Source of the DNA: CAYMLQ01 sp964390795
GTDB taxonomy: Bacteria; Verrucomicrobiota; Kiritimatiellia; RFP12; UBA1067
DNA: 5,655 bases
Assembly: GCA_964390795.1 (NCBI GenBank)
Contig: CAYMLQ010000369.1
Span: 1-5,655, forward strand
Reading direction: 5' to 3'
Shown: positions 1 to 4,688 of the stretch, one piece after another
Position numbering within the stretch: position 1 is the first letter of the stretch
How the letters are laid out: the number at the start of each line of letters is the position of its first letter
The notes under the pieces: model-generated
What the model saw: the letters and a program-made list of their open reading frames with translations, nothing else
Databases searched by the model: none
What the model was told of the DNA's origin: nothing
Position numbers and translations under genes: made by a program

Positions 1-2
1 TC

Positions 3-227
3 AACGATCAGCAGATCGAGGGCGGTACGGATACGATTGCCAGCGGCAATAAGACTGACCCCAGTGTGACCGTGCCGATGGGCGATTCCGCATTGGGAGC
101 ACTCGGCACGTTCTTCTCCGGCCTGGTTAAAGGCGGCACGTCCACAGCCAAGGCTTCCACGGCGGCTCCCGTCGCGGCGGCTGTAGGTGGGGCGGCATGT
201 TCAGACGGATCCTGTACTGTTCAGTAG
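3..227 (+). CDS. C-terminal 74 residues of an unrecognised protein (5' end outside window)
   Basis: Frame 3 is open from the window edge to a TAG at 225-227, and no start codon is needed because the gene enters from the left. The visible tail is rich in Gly, Ala, Thr and Ser (for example the run GLVKGGTSTAKASTAAP). It ends with a Cys pair in ACSDGSCTVQ. I see no catalytic motif and no clear membrane segment. Such low-complexity small-residue tails occur in phage structural proteins and in secreted or linker-bearing proteins, but nothing here decides between them. The coding call rests on the open frame, the coding-like codon use and the lack of a better frame; the function is unknown. Confidence 0.5.
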   Translation, partial: NDQQIEGGTDTIASGNKTDPSVTVPMGDSALGALGTFFSGLVKGGTSTAKASTAAPVAAAVGGAACSDGSCTVQ

Positions 228-319
228 GCATGTTGCAACTTAGATGTTCGCGGGAACGTCTTTAGGGGTGGCGGTCGGGGTATTCCGGTCGCCGTCCCGT
301 TTCATTTCAATGGTGGCGT

Positions 320-499
320 ATGGCATCAACGCGAAAACACGACCCAAAGGCTTCTTTTATGACCCTTGTGGGGGTGTTGCAAAGAGCGGCGGTGGGCTAC
401 AGTTGGGGGGGGGTTACCAATACTGTTACCAAAACTGTCACCAAAAGTCTGCGGAAGTGTTACCAAACTGTTACCAAATTCGAGGTTGAAAAGGGGTGA
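320..499 (+). CDS. Doubtful 59-aa ORF ending in a Val-Thr-Lys repeat
   Basis: ATG at 320 opens a frame to TGA at 497-499. The product begins MASTRKHDPKASFMT and its second half is a repetitive VTNTVTKTVTKS-type tract, produced by the 11-12 bp GTTACCAAA repeats. The basic N-terminus vaguely recalls the start of phage-type integrases, but nothing downstream supports an integrase. No good Shine-Dalgarno sequence precedes the ATG. It could be a decayed gene fragment or not coding at all; an overlapping frame at 244-489 is equally open. Confidence 0.15.
   Translation: MASTRKHDPKASFMTLVGVLQRAAVGYSWGGVTNTVTKTVTKSLRKCYQTVTKFEVEKG
413..478 (+). repeat. Five phased GTTACCAAA-type direct repeats
   Basis: Copies start at 413 (GTTACCAAT), 425 (GTTACCAAA), 437 (GTCACCAAA), 459 (GTTACCAAA) and 470 (GTTACCAAA). 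Spacings are 12, 12, 22 and 11 bp, so all sit close to whole turns of B-DNA and one position appears skipped. This is the geometry of iterated protein-binding sites (iterons, recombinase arm sites), but it also fits a short tandem expansion inside a coding tail. No replication or integrase gene is seen beside it. Confidence 0.7.
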
Positions 500-551
500 A
501 ACGGACCGAACCCGGTAGACAGGAAATAACCGCAGAGGGGCTATAAAAACG

Positions 552-580
552 AAAAAACCCCAATGATTTGGGGCTTTTTT
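552..580 (-). terminator. Rho-independent terminator of the tRNA unit (symmetrical)
   Basis: CCCCAA (558-563) pairs with TTGGGG (568-573) around a TGAT loop. On the minus strand the hairpin is followed by a six-T run (complement of 552-557), only a few bases after the CCA end of tRNA-Leu. The plus strand also has a six-T run (575-580), so it can act in both directions and could stop any transcript arriving from the left. Confidence 0.88.
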
Positions 581-582
581 GA

Positions 583-668
583 TGGTGCCAGGAGAGGGAG
601 TCGAACCCTCACACCCTTTCGGGCGGCAGATTTTGAGTCTGCTGCGTCTGCCATTTCGCCACCCTGGC
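583..668 (-). tRNA. tRNA-Leu (anticodon CAA)
   Basis: The minus strand folds as an 86-nt class II tRNA with encoded CCA. The acceptor GCCAGGG pairs with TCCTGGC with one G-T wobble. The anticodon stem GCAGA/TCTGC holds the loop CTCAAAA, giving anticodon CAA (reads UUG). A long variable arm (GCCCGAAAGGGT region) is typical of Leu tRNAs. The T arm is GAGGG-TTCGACT-CCCTC. It lies 4 nt downstream of tRNA-Gly and shares its promoter and terminator. Its 3' end faces the gene-poor region on the left, the usual side for element insertion at tRNAs. Confidence 0.96.
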
Positions 669-672
669 CGGA

Positions 673-746
673 TGGAGCGGGCGAAGGGAATCGAACCCTC
701 GTAACCAGCTTGGAAGGCTAGCACTCTGCCATTGAGTTACGCCCGC
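673..746 (-). tRNA. tRNA-Gly (anticodon TCC)
   Basis: The minus strand gives a 74-nt tRNA with encoded CCA. The acceptor GCGGGCG/CGCCCGC is perfect with discriminator T. The anticodon stem CTAGC/GCTGG includes one wobble, and the loop CTTCCAA gives anticodon TCC (reads GGA/GGG). The T arm is GAGGG-TTCGATT-CCCTT. It is the first gene of a two-tRNA minus-strand unit, starting about 8 nt after the predicted transcription start. Confidence 0.96.
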
Positions 747-760
747 AAAAAGAAGTCGCA

Positions 761-789
761 AATATAGCGTTTTATTGCGGGCGGGTCAA
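761..789 (-). promoter_or_regulatory. Sigma70-type promoter of the tRNA-Gly/tRNA-Leu unit
   Basis: On the minus strand, TTGACC (784-789) and TATATT (761-766) are separated by exactly 17 bp (767-783). Transcription would start near 754, just before tRNA-Gly. Both boxes are close to consensus, and the spacing and location upstream of a strongly expressed stable RNA make this a solid call. Confidence 0.82.
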
Positions 790-866
790 GCGGACAAGCG
801 GCGCAATTTATTTTTGTTTTCCGGTGCGCGTTGCGTTTGGGTCGGGCGGTATGGTAGGCTTTTCAT

Positions 867-1499
867 GTGCATTTGTTCACATCCAAAACCGTGATTCTGG
901 CAAACGGCGCGTTTCCGGTCCATGCGGCGCCGCTGGCGGCGCTGCATTCGGCGAAACAGGTGGTCTGCTGCGATGGCGCCGCCGACGCCTTGGCGGGCGC
1001 AGGCCTGACCCCGACGTGGGTCGTGGGCGACCTGGACAGCTTGTCCGACGCGGCCCGCACCCGGTTTCACGCGCGGCTGGTGCCGGTGCGCGAGCAGGAG
1101 ACCAACGATCTCTCGAAAGCGTTCCGCTTCTGCCTGTCGCACGGGTGGGTCGATCTGGTGATACTGGGGGCGACTGGGCTGCGCGAGGACCATACGCTCG
1201 GCAACCTTTCGCTGCTGGCCGACTTCGCGCGGGAGGCGTCGGTGCTGATGCTGACAGACACGGGCTGGTTTACGCCGCTGCTGACGTCGGCCCGGCTGCC
1301 TTCGAGCGCGGGACAGCAGGTGTCGGTCTTCTCGCTTGACCCCCGCACGGCGGTCGGCTCAGAGGGGTTGCGCTATCCGCTGGACGGCGTGCGGCTCGAC
1401 CGCTGGTGGCAGGCGGCGCTGAACGAGGCAGACGGGGATGCCTTTTCGCTGACGTTCACGGGCGGCCCTCTGCTGGTGTTTCAGACGTACGCCTCGTGA
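867..1499 (+). CDS. thiN: Thiamin pyrophosphokinase (thiamine diphosphokinase)
   Basis: This enzyme transfers pyrophosphate from ATP to thiamin, giving thiamin diphosphate, the active cofactor; it is cytosolic and serves salvage. The 210-aa product matches the usual bacterial TPK size. It shows the family motifs in order: CDGAAD (35-40), GDLDS (54-58), QETNDLSKA (77-85) and GATGLREDHTLGN (101-113). The paired acidic motifs and the R-x-DH motif line the ATP/Mg and thiamin sites in known TPKs. The C-terminal half (about 125-210) is the beta-rich thiamin-binding part and is more divergent. The start is GTG at 867 with a weak GGTAGG at 853-858; an in-frame TAG just upstream (855-857) rules out a much longer protein. 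No promoter stands out in the spacer to the divergent tRNA unit. Nothing about the neighbouring exporter pair suggests a shared pathway. Confidence 0.92.
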   Translation: MHLFTSKTVILANGAFPVHAAPLAALHSAKQVVCCDGAADALAGAGLTPTWVVGDLDSLSDAARTRFHARLVPVREQETNDLSKAFRFCLSHGWVDLVILGATGLREDHTLGNLSLLADFAREASVLMLTDTGWFTPLLTSARLPSSAGQQVSVFSLDPRTAVGSEGLRYPLDGVRLDRWWQAALNEADGDAFSLTFTGGPLLVFQTYAS

Positions 1500-1521
1500 G
1501 GGTGCGTCTGCGGAAAGGACA

Positions 1522-1652
1522 CAGCAATTCTAAATTTGGCTTGAGACAGCCTGAAGGCTGCACTACAAACGCTTCTTTCCGAAAAGAGACCGTTCGTAGT
1601 ACAGGCTTTAGCCTGCATTCCCGTGGCTCAGAAGCCAAAATTAGAATTGCTG
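1522..1652. repeat. 131-bp fold-back repeat (REPIN/MITE-like) between thiN and the exporter genes
   Basis: The outer arms 1522-1542 and 1632-1652 are inverted copies differing at one position (20 of 21), with CAGCAATTCTAA at the left tip. Nested inner arms 1547-1571 (begins CAGCCTGAAGGCTGCACTAC) and 1591-1615 (begins CGTTCGTAGTACAGGCTTTA) match at about 20 of 25. Most inner differences keep G-T pairing when folded. The whole element would form one long hairpin of RNA or single-stranded DNA. No transposase frame lies inside. This looks like a non-autonomous interspersed repeat rather than a simple terminator, since no T run follows. Confidence 0.85.
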
Positions 1653-1660
1653 GAAAGACC

Positions 1661-1710
1661 ATTCCCGCAATTGTGTCAGACGCAGCTTTGCGTTACACTA
1701 GCCGGGAATT
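1661..1710. repeat. Imperfect dyad upstream of the ABC ATPase gene
   Basis: ATTCCCG (1661-1667) is inverted at 1704-1710 (CGGGAAT). Between them TGTGT..ACGCA on the left mirrors TGCGT..ACACT on the right, leaving a small unpaired centre. It immediately follows the fold-back repeat and covers the predicted promoter and ribosome binding site of the ATPase gene. It could be an operator or 5' leader hairpin, or part of a larger repeat. Confidence 0.5.
1671..1699 (+). promoter_or_regulatory. Possible promoter of the ABC exporter genes
   Basis: TTGTGT (1671-1676) and TACACT (1694-1699) are 17 bp apart, upstream of the ATG at 1716. Both boxes are only moderate matches, and the leader would be about 10 nt, so the start of transcription is uncertain. 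It sits within the dyad at 1661-1710. Confidence 0.3.
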
Positions 1711-1715
1711 TACGT

Positions 1716-2417
1716 ATGGGAAAGACCGGCAAAGAAAACGCGGATGCGCCGCTGATCGAACTGAGGGGGCTCGCCAAGACCTATCAGGCGGGCGGCGTGC
1801 AAATCTACGCCCTGCGTCCGACCGACCTGATCATCCGCTCCGGCACGTTCCTGACGGTGATGGGCCCGAGCGGTTCGGGCAAGTCGACGCTGCTCAATCT
1901 CTTCGGCCTGCTGATGCGGCCGACCGGCGGCGCGTATCTGCTGGAAGGGCAGGAGGTCTCGCGGCTGAACGACGACGCCACCTCCGCCGTGCGCTGCAAG
2001 ATGATCGGCATGGTGTTTCAGTCGTTCAACCTGCTGTCGCACCTGACGATCCTGGAGAACGTGTGCGTGCCGATGCAGTACGCGGGCGCCTCGCGCGCGG
2101 CGATGCGCAAGCGGGGCAAGGAACTGCTGGACCAGCTGGGCTTAGCGGGGCGTTACGGTTCGCGGCCGAACCAGCTCTCGGGAGGGCAGTGTCAGCGCGT
2201 GGCCATCGCGCGCGCGCTGGCCAACGATCCGCCGGTGATCCTGGCTGACGAGCCGACCGGCAATCTCGACGAGAAGACCGGCCAGGAGGTGCTGCAGATC
2301 TTTCAGGAGCTGCACGGGGAGGGCAAGACCATCATCATGGTGACGCACAACCCGGTCTACCGGAAATACGCCACGCAGGCCGTGACCATCCATGACGGGA
2401 GGGCCGTGGAAGGATGA
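1716..2417 (+). CDS. ABC exporter ATPase of the LolD/MacB family
   Basis: This is a 233-aa cytoplasmic nucleotide-binding subunit that hydrolyses ATP to drive the adjacent MacB-type permease. Motifs from the chosen start are: Walker A GPSGSGKST (50-58), Q-loop VFQSFNLL (Q102), signature LSGGQCQR (154-161), Walker B VILADE with catalytic E179, D-loop NLD (183-185) and H-loop H211. The length and the LADEPTGNLD block are typical of the MacB/LolD/FtsE group. I chose ATG 1716, not the earlier ATG at 1623: the extra 31 residues are unlike the family and come from the fold-back repeat, and GGGAA at 1704-1708 sits at good distance. The signature has Cys159 where Gln is usual. The stop overlaps the permease start (ATGA), implying translational coupling. 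Substrate unknown; lipoprotein release, peptide or antibiotic export are all possible for the family. Confidence 0.94.
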   Translation: MGKTGKENADAPLIELRGLAKTYQAGGVQIYALRPTDLIIRSGTFLTVMGPSGSGKSTLLNLFGLLMRPTGGAYLLEGQEVSRLNDDATSAVRCKMIGMVFQSFNLLSHLTILENVCVPMQYAGASRAAMRKRGKELLDQLGLAGRYGSRPNQLSGGQCQRVAIARALANDPPVILADEPTGNLDEKTGQEVLQIFQELHGEGKTIIMVTHNPVYRKYATQAVTIHDGRAVEG

Positions 2418-3688
2418 GCCCTCTTCAAATGGCGGTCACCGTCTATGCGAGTCTGACGCGGCACCTGATCCGCTCGCTGCTCGCCACGCTCGGCATTGTG
2501 TTGGGCATCGCGGCGGTGGTGGCGATGCTGGCCATCGGCGAGGGGGGGCGGCGCGAGGCGCTGCTCCAGATCGAGTCGCAGGGCGTGGACAACATCATCC
2601 TGCGCTCGCTCAAGCCGGCCGAAGGTAACGTGCAGCAATCCTCGCGCTCCTACACCCAGCGCTACGGGCTCACCCAGGCCGATGCCGACCATATCCTGAA
2701 CGTGTTCGAGAACGTGCGGCTGCTGGTGCCGATGATGGATGTGCGGCGCGACATCTTCCTTGGACAGCAGACGACCGATGTCGAGGCTGTGGCGACGACC
2801 CCTGAGTTCATGGAGGTGACGCGCTGCCGGCTGGTGGACCGGCGCAGCCGGTTCATCAGGGCTTCGGACGGCAAGGTGATGGATCCGGTTTGCGTCGTGG
2901 GGGTGAAGGCCGCCCGCAGGCTGTTCGGGCATCAGGACCCGATCGGGGGAACGGTGGTGATCGGCAACGTCTCGTTCCGCGTGGTCGGCCTGATGGAGAG
3001 CCCGGGCGGCGGGCGCCTCGCGGGACAGTTCGAGATGAACAACATCGTCGTCATGCCGATCGAGACCGCGCGGTCGCTGTGGGGCGGCGTCACCTTCCGG
3101 ATGGGCCGGGGCGTCGCCGAGCAGGTCGACTACGACTTCCTCTACCTCGCGGCCAAGGAGATCGAGGCGATTCCCGGCACGGCGGGCCGCCTGCGCACCT
3201 ACTTGCGGGCCGCGCACACACAGGCGGACTACGAGGTGCAGGTGCCGTATGAGTTGCTGCAGAGCGCGCGCAAGACGCGGCGCATTTTCACGATCGTGAT
3301 GACCTCCATCGCCGCGATCTCGCTGCTGGTGGGCGGCATCGGCATCATGAACATCATGCTCGCGAATATCTTTGAGCGGACGCGCGAGATCGGCGTGCGC
3401 CGGGCCCTGGGCGCGCGCAAGCGCGACATCCTTTTTCAGTTCCTGACGGAATCGGTGCTGCTCACCTCGATCGGCGGCGGGCTGGGGGTGGGCTTGGGCA
3501 TCGGCACCTCGGCGGCGGCGGAGTGGTTCTCGAAAATGGGGGGCGACGCCGGCATCAAGGCCGTGGTGACGCCGGAGTCGCTGGTGGTGGCCATCGCGGT
3601 GTCGGTGATCACGGGCATCACTTTCGGCACGCACCCGGCGTGGAAGGCCGCGCAGTTGGATCCGCTGACCGCGCTGCGGCATGAGTAG
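2414..3688 (+). CDS. MacB/FtsX-type ABC exporter permease
   Basis: This is a 424-aa inner-membrane subunit partnering the ATPase just upstream. The order is that of MacB permeases. A first membrane helix lies at about 22-42, after a short cytoplasmic N-terminus. A large periplasmic MacB-PCD domain follows (about 45-285). The FtsX domain then has helices at about 291-316, 341-368 and 387-407. The coupling segment ERTREIGVRRALGARKRD (321-338) and the terminal block ending AAQLDPLTALRHE are family hallmarks. This four-helix type works as a dimer with two ATPases and transmits force to a periplasmic partner rather than moving substrate through a membrane channel. The annotated ATG overlaps the ATPase stop and is directly preceded by GGAAGG (2408-2413). 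An in-frame ATG at 2429 lies 15 nt beyond that site and is a possible alternative start. No MacA-like adaptor or outer-membrane factor is in the window. Confidence 0.94.
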   Translation: MSPLQMAVTVYASLTRHLIRSLLATLGIVLGIAAVVAMLAIGEGGRREALLQIESQGVDNIILRSLKPAEGNVQQSSRSYTQRYGLTQADADHILNVFENVRLLVPMMDVRRDIFLGQQTTDVEAVATTPEFMEVTRCRLVDRRSRFIRASDGKVMDPVCVVGVKAARRLFGHQDPIGGTVVIGNVSFRVVGLMESPGGGRLAGQFEMNNIVVMPIETARSLWGGVTFRMGRGVAEQVDYDFLYLAAKEIEAIPGTAGRLRTYLRAAHTQADYEVQVPYELLQSARKTRRIFTIVMTSIAAISLLVGGIGIMNIMLANIFERTREIGVRRALGARKRDILFQFLTESVLLTSIGGGLGVGLGIGTSAAAEWFSKMGGDAGIKAVVTPESLVVAIAVSVITGITFGTHPAWKAAQLDPLTALRHE

Positions 3689-3703
3689 GGGGCGGGGGGA
3701 ATT

Positions 3704-3752
3704 GGTCAGTGGTCAGTGGTCATTGGTCATTGGTCATTGGTCAGTGGTCGGA
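3704..3752 (+). repeat. 7-bp tandem repeat (GGTCAGT/GGTCATT)
   Basis: Six exact-length units run from 3704 to 3745 in the order AGT, AGT, ATT, ATT, ATT, AGT at the variable end. A degenerate seventh (GGTCGGA) follows. Next to it GGTCGGAGGAC occurs twice (3746-3756 and 3760-3770). It begins 16 bp after the permease stop. Such an array varies by slippage and is a frequent sign of non-coding, rearrangement-prone DNA. Confidence 0.9.
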
Positions 3753-3795
3753 GGACTGAGGTCGGAGGACGGAGCCACTGACACTTAGTCCCACA

Positions 3796-3846
3796 CTTCG
3801 TCGGTTACACTTCGTCGACTCGCTTCGTCGTTTGAAAATGTGTAAC
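3796..3846. repeat. Three CTTCGTCG repeats within a GTTACAC/GTGTAAC inverted pair
   Basis: CTTCGTCG occurs at 3796-3803, 3810-3817 and 3823-3830. The last two copies are enclosed by GTTACAC (3804-3810) and its inverse GTGTAAC (3840-3846). It sits between the heptamer array and the integrase remnant. No protein-coding reading is convincing here. The role is unknown; it may mark the end of an inserted repeat at the point where the integrase was lost. Confidence 0.6.
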
Positions 3847-3883
3847 GCCATCTCCTGGAATTGTCGCCTAGTCCCGTTCGAGA

Positions 3884-4054
3884 TCAAGACGTCTGAACCT
3901 GAAAATCGCGCCCGGCGAACCGGCCGTAGCGGCCGAGCCACTCCAAGTAGGTCTGTTCGGTTCGGTAGGCGTAATGGCGCAGGCGGAGCAAGGTCCGCGT
4001 CTCGCACAACGCCGCTGCGAAAGTCTGCGGCTTCCCAGTGGTGTTATTGCCAGT
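3884..4054 (-). pseudogene. intI: Remnant of an integron integrase (IntI), N-terminal domain only
   Basis: On the minus strand a 56-codon frame between TAG (4055-4057) and TGA (3884-3886) encodes LRLRHYAYRTEQTYLEW followed by LGRYGRFAGRDFQ. This matches the conserved N-terminal core-binding region of integron integrases, for example the LHYSLRTEQAYVNWVRAFIRFHG region of IntI1, from memory. After GRDFQ the frame ends, and no frame downstream restores the rest. The whole catalytic domain with its Arg-His-Arg-Tyr residues is missing, and there is no normal ATG at the front. The protein would be inactive. Its orientation, pointing away from the cassettes at 4185 onward, is exactly that of intI in classical integrons. 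The 3' part may have been lost when the repeat-rich DNA at 3700-3846 joined. An overlapping frame (3741-4007, minus) is a shadow. Confidence 0.8.
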
Positions 4055-4084
4055 CTATAAGTTGTGACTTAATAGAGTGAACGC

Positions 4085-4114
4085 TTGACCGCATACCGCT
4101 CGTCAGTGTATCTT
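4085..4114 (+). promoter_or_regulatory. Candidate cassette promoter (Pc-like)
   Basis: TTGACC (4085-4090) and TATCTT (4109-4114) are 18 bp apart on the plus strand. They lie between the intI remnant and the first cassette, where integrons place Pc. It would read through the attI junction into the cassettes. The -35 box is strong and the -10 box moderate; no transcript data can be inferred from sequence. Confidence 0.4.
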
Positions 4115-4141
4115 TCTATCTATAGGTAAACTGTACCGTTT

Positions 4142-4158
4142 TACCGGTTCGACCGGTA
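4142..4158. repeat. Perfect 7-bp palindromic hairpin in the putative attI region
   Basis: TACCGGT (4142-4148) is inverted as ACCGGTA (4152-4158) around TCG. It lies between the candidate Pc and the GTTGGGA junction, so it would be in the transcript leader or act as a protein-binding site near attI. No poly-T follows, so it is not a typical terminator. Confidence 0.6.
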
Positions 4159-4169
4159 GATTGCGTCTG

Positions 4170-4190
4170 GACGCCTATTTAATGTTGGGA
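4170..4190 (+). other. Putative attI / first-cassette junction (GTTGGGA)
   Basis: GTTGGGA at 4184-4190 fits the core of an integron recombination site, with cleavage expected between G4184 and T4185. No attC-like left half is found upstream, and the position between the inverted intI remnant and the first attC is where attI belongs. The last base is a purine where attC cores here end in a pyrimidine. The extent of attI cannot be set from sequence alone. Confidence 0.45.
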
Positions 4191-4331
4191 GAGAAAAGAA
4201 TCACGAAAGGTACTGGGTTTCTAGACCACGAAGGTCTTGCGAATGCGTATTCACTTCTCATGATAAGTGAATATGACAACCGAACGACGGACGGCTAGGC
4301 ACCGGGTAGATTGGTTCACGCCAAGAAGACC

Positions 4332-4369
4332 CGAAGACGCAAAGGTTATTGGATCCCTTGGCGTCTTGG
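4332..4369. repeat. 14-bp-arm inverted repeat in cassette 1
   Basis: The arm CGAAGACGCAAAGG (4332-4345) pairs with CCTTGGCGTCTTGG (4356-4369) with two mismatches and a 10-nt loop. The sequence style (AAGACGCAAAGG with its inverse) is that of short interspersed fold-back repeats. No T run follows, so a terminator role is unlikely. Confidence 0.7.
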
Positions 4370-4389
4370 GGAAAAATAGCTGCTGGGAG

Positions 4390-4494
4390 AAATCTGAACT
4401 CAGGAAATCAGGAAACCTGCGGATGCGGCAGTCACGGAGAGTTATCAGAAATGAAATCTTGGGCATCCCTTCCTGATTTCCTGATTTCAGATTT
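4390..4494. repeat. 25-bp-arm inverted repeat with 55-nt spacer in cassette 1
   Basis: The arms 4390-4414 and 4470-4494 are inverted copies matching at 24 of 25 positions. Each contains ATCAGGAA-type direct repeats (TCAGGAAATCAGGAA in the left arm). The 55-nt centre (4415-4469) shows no gene. The shape is that of a small fold-back element that may have inserted in the cassette. Confidence 0.82.
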
Positions 4495-4605
4495 TCCACA
4501 CTTCGAGAGGTGTGAAAAGACCGGTGAGACATGCGCAGCACCAGACCGACCGTTTGGGCTGTCACCAAAGCCCTCGACAACACTGAAGAAAAGAGAGAGA
4601 CTATT

Positions 4606-4672
4606 TCCCAACAAGGCGACCGAACCCTCGTTCGCCTTCGGCTCACGGGTTCGGTTGTCGCTGACGTTGGAC
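4606..4672 (+). other. attC: Integron attC recombination site 1
   Basis: The left core ends CCCAAC (4607-4612) and the right core GTTGGAC (4666-4672) fits the GTTRRRY consensus. Inside, GCGAC (4616-4620) pairs with GTCGC (4657-4661), and CGAACCC pairs perfectly with GGGTTCG. The central loop contains TTCGCCTTCGGCTCA. The 67-bp palindromic layout with conserved ends and a variable centre is the attC signature. The next cassette gene starts 16 bp later. The left core begins with T rather than a purine, a minor departure. Confidence 0.92.
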
Positions 4673-4688
4673 ACATGAGATAATATGC

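Larger units (their letters stand above)
228..551. other. Gene-poor stretch between partial CDS and tRNA terminator
   Basis: No convincing gene is present. Just after the partial CDS stop there is a weak hairpin (243-249 with 254-260, loop GCGG) followed by only three T residues, so it is at best a poor terminator. Two short plus-strand frames overlap each other (244-489 and 320-499). Neither has a good ribosome binding site. Both run through the GTTACCAAA repeat cluster, so their repetitive residues come from the repeats. Because the stretch abuts a tRNA-Leu 3' end, it may be the edge of an integrated or decayed element (inference). Confidence 0.5.
4185..4605. other. Cassette 1 body: apparently non-coding, built of inverted repeats
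   Basis: Between the attI candidate and attC1 no frame looks like a gene. The open frames at 4267-4476 and 4349-4678 (plus) and 4251-4676 and 4432-4752 (minus) overlap one another and run through the repeats. Besides the two longer inverted repeats listed separately, there are small hairpins: AGACC/GGTCT (4223-4227 with 4233-4237), an 11-bp stem around ATTCACTT/AAGTGAAT (4246-4256 with 4265-4275, loop CTCATGAT) and CACAC/GTGTG (4497-4501 with 4510-4514). The content suggests a structured RNA or regulatory DNA, or repeats that have destroyed an older cassette gene. Confidence 0.5.

Noticed and set aside
824..1339. Long plus-strand frame overlapping thiN
   Set aside because: Arg/Gly-rich translation without motifs, fully inside the thiN gene, which shows all TPK motifs in its own frame; a GC-rich shadow.
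1623..1715. N-terminal extension of the ABC ATPase from the ATG at 1623
   Set aside because: The extra residues are encoded by the fold-back repeat and promoter region and are unlike family N-termini; ATG 1716 has a better ribosome binding site.
2357..3682. 441-codon minus-strand frame opposite the permease
   Set aside because: Arg/His/Ala/Asp-rich translation typical of the antisense of a GC-rich gene; the plus strand has clear MacB/FtsX features.
3704..3846. CRISPR array or attC-like cluster
   Set aside because: Units are 7-8 bp, contiguous or irregular, without unique spacers and without CCCAAC/GTTRRRY cores.
3741..4007. 88-aa minus-strand frame as a gene
   Set aside because: It is one frame off the integrase-like reading and its translation shows no conserved features.
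4249..4272. Hairpin as a terminator or third attC
   Set aside because: ATTCACTT/AAGTGAAT lacks a T run and lacks CCCAAC/GTTRRRY cores with paired inner boxes.
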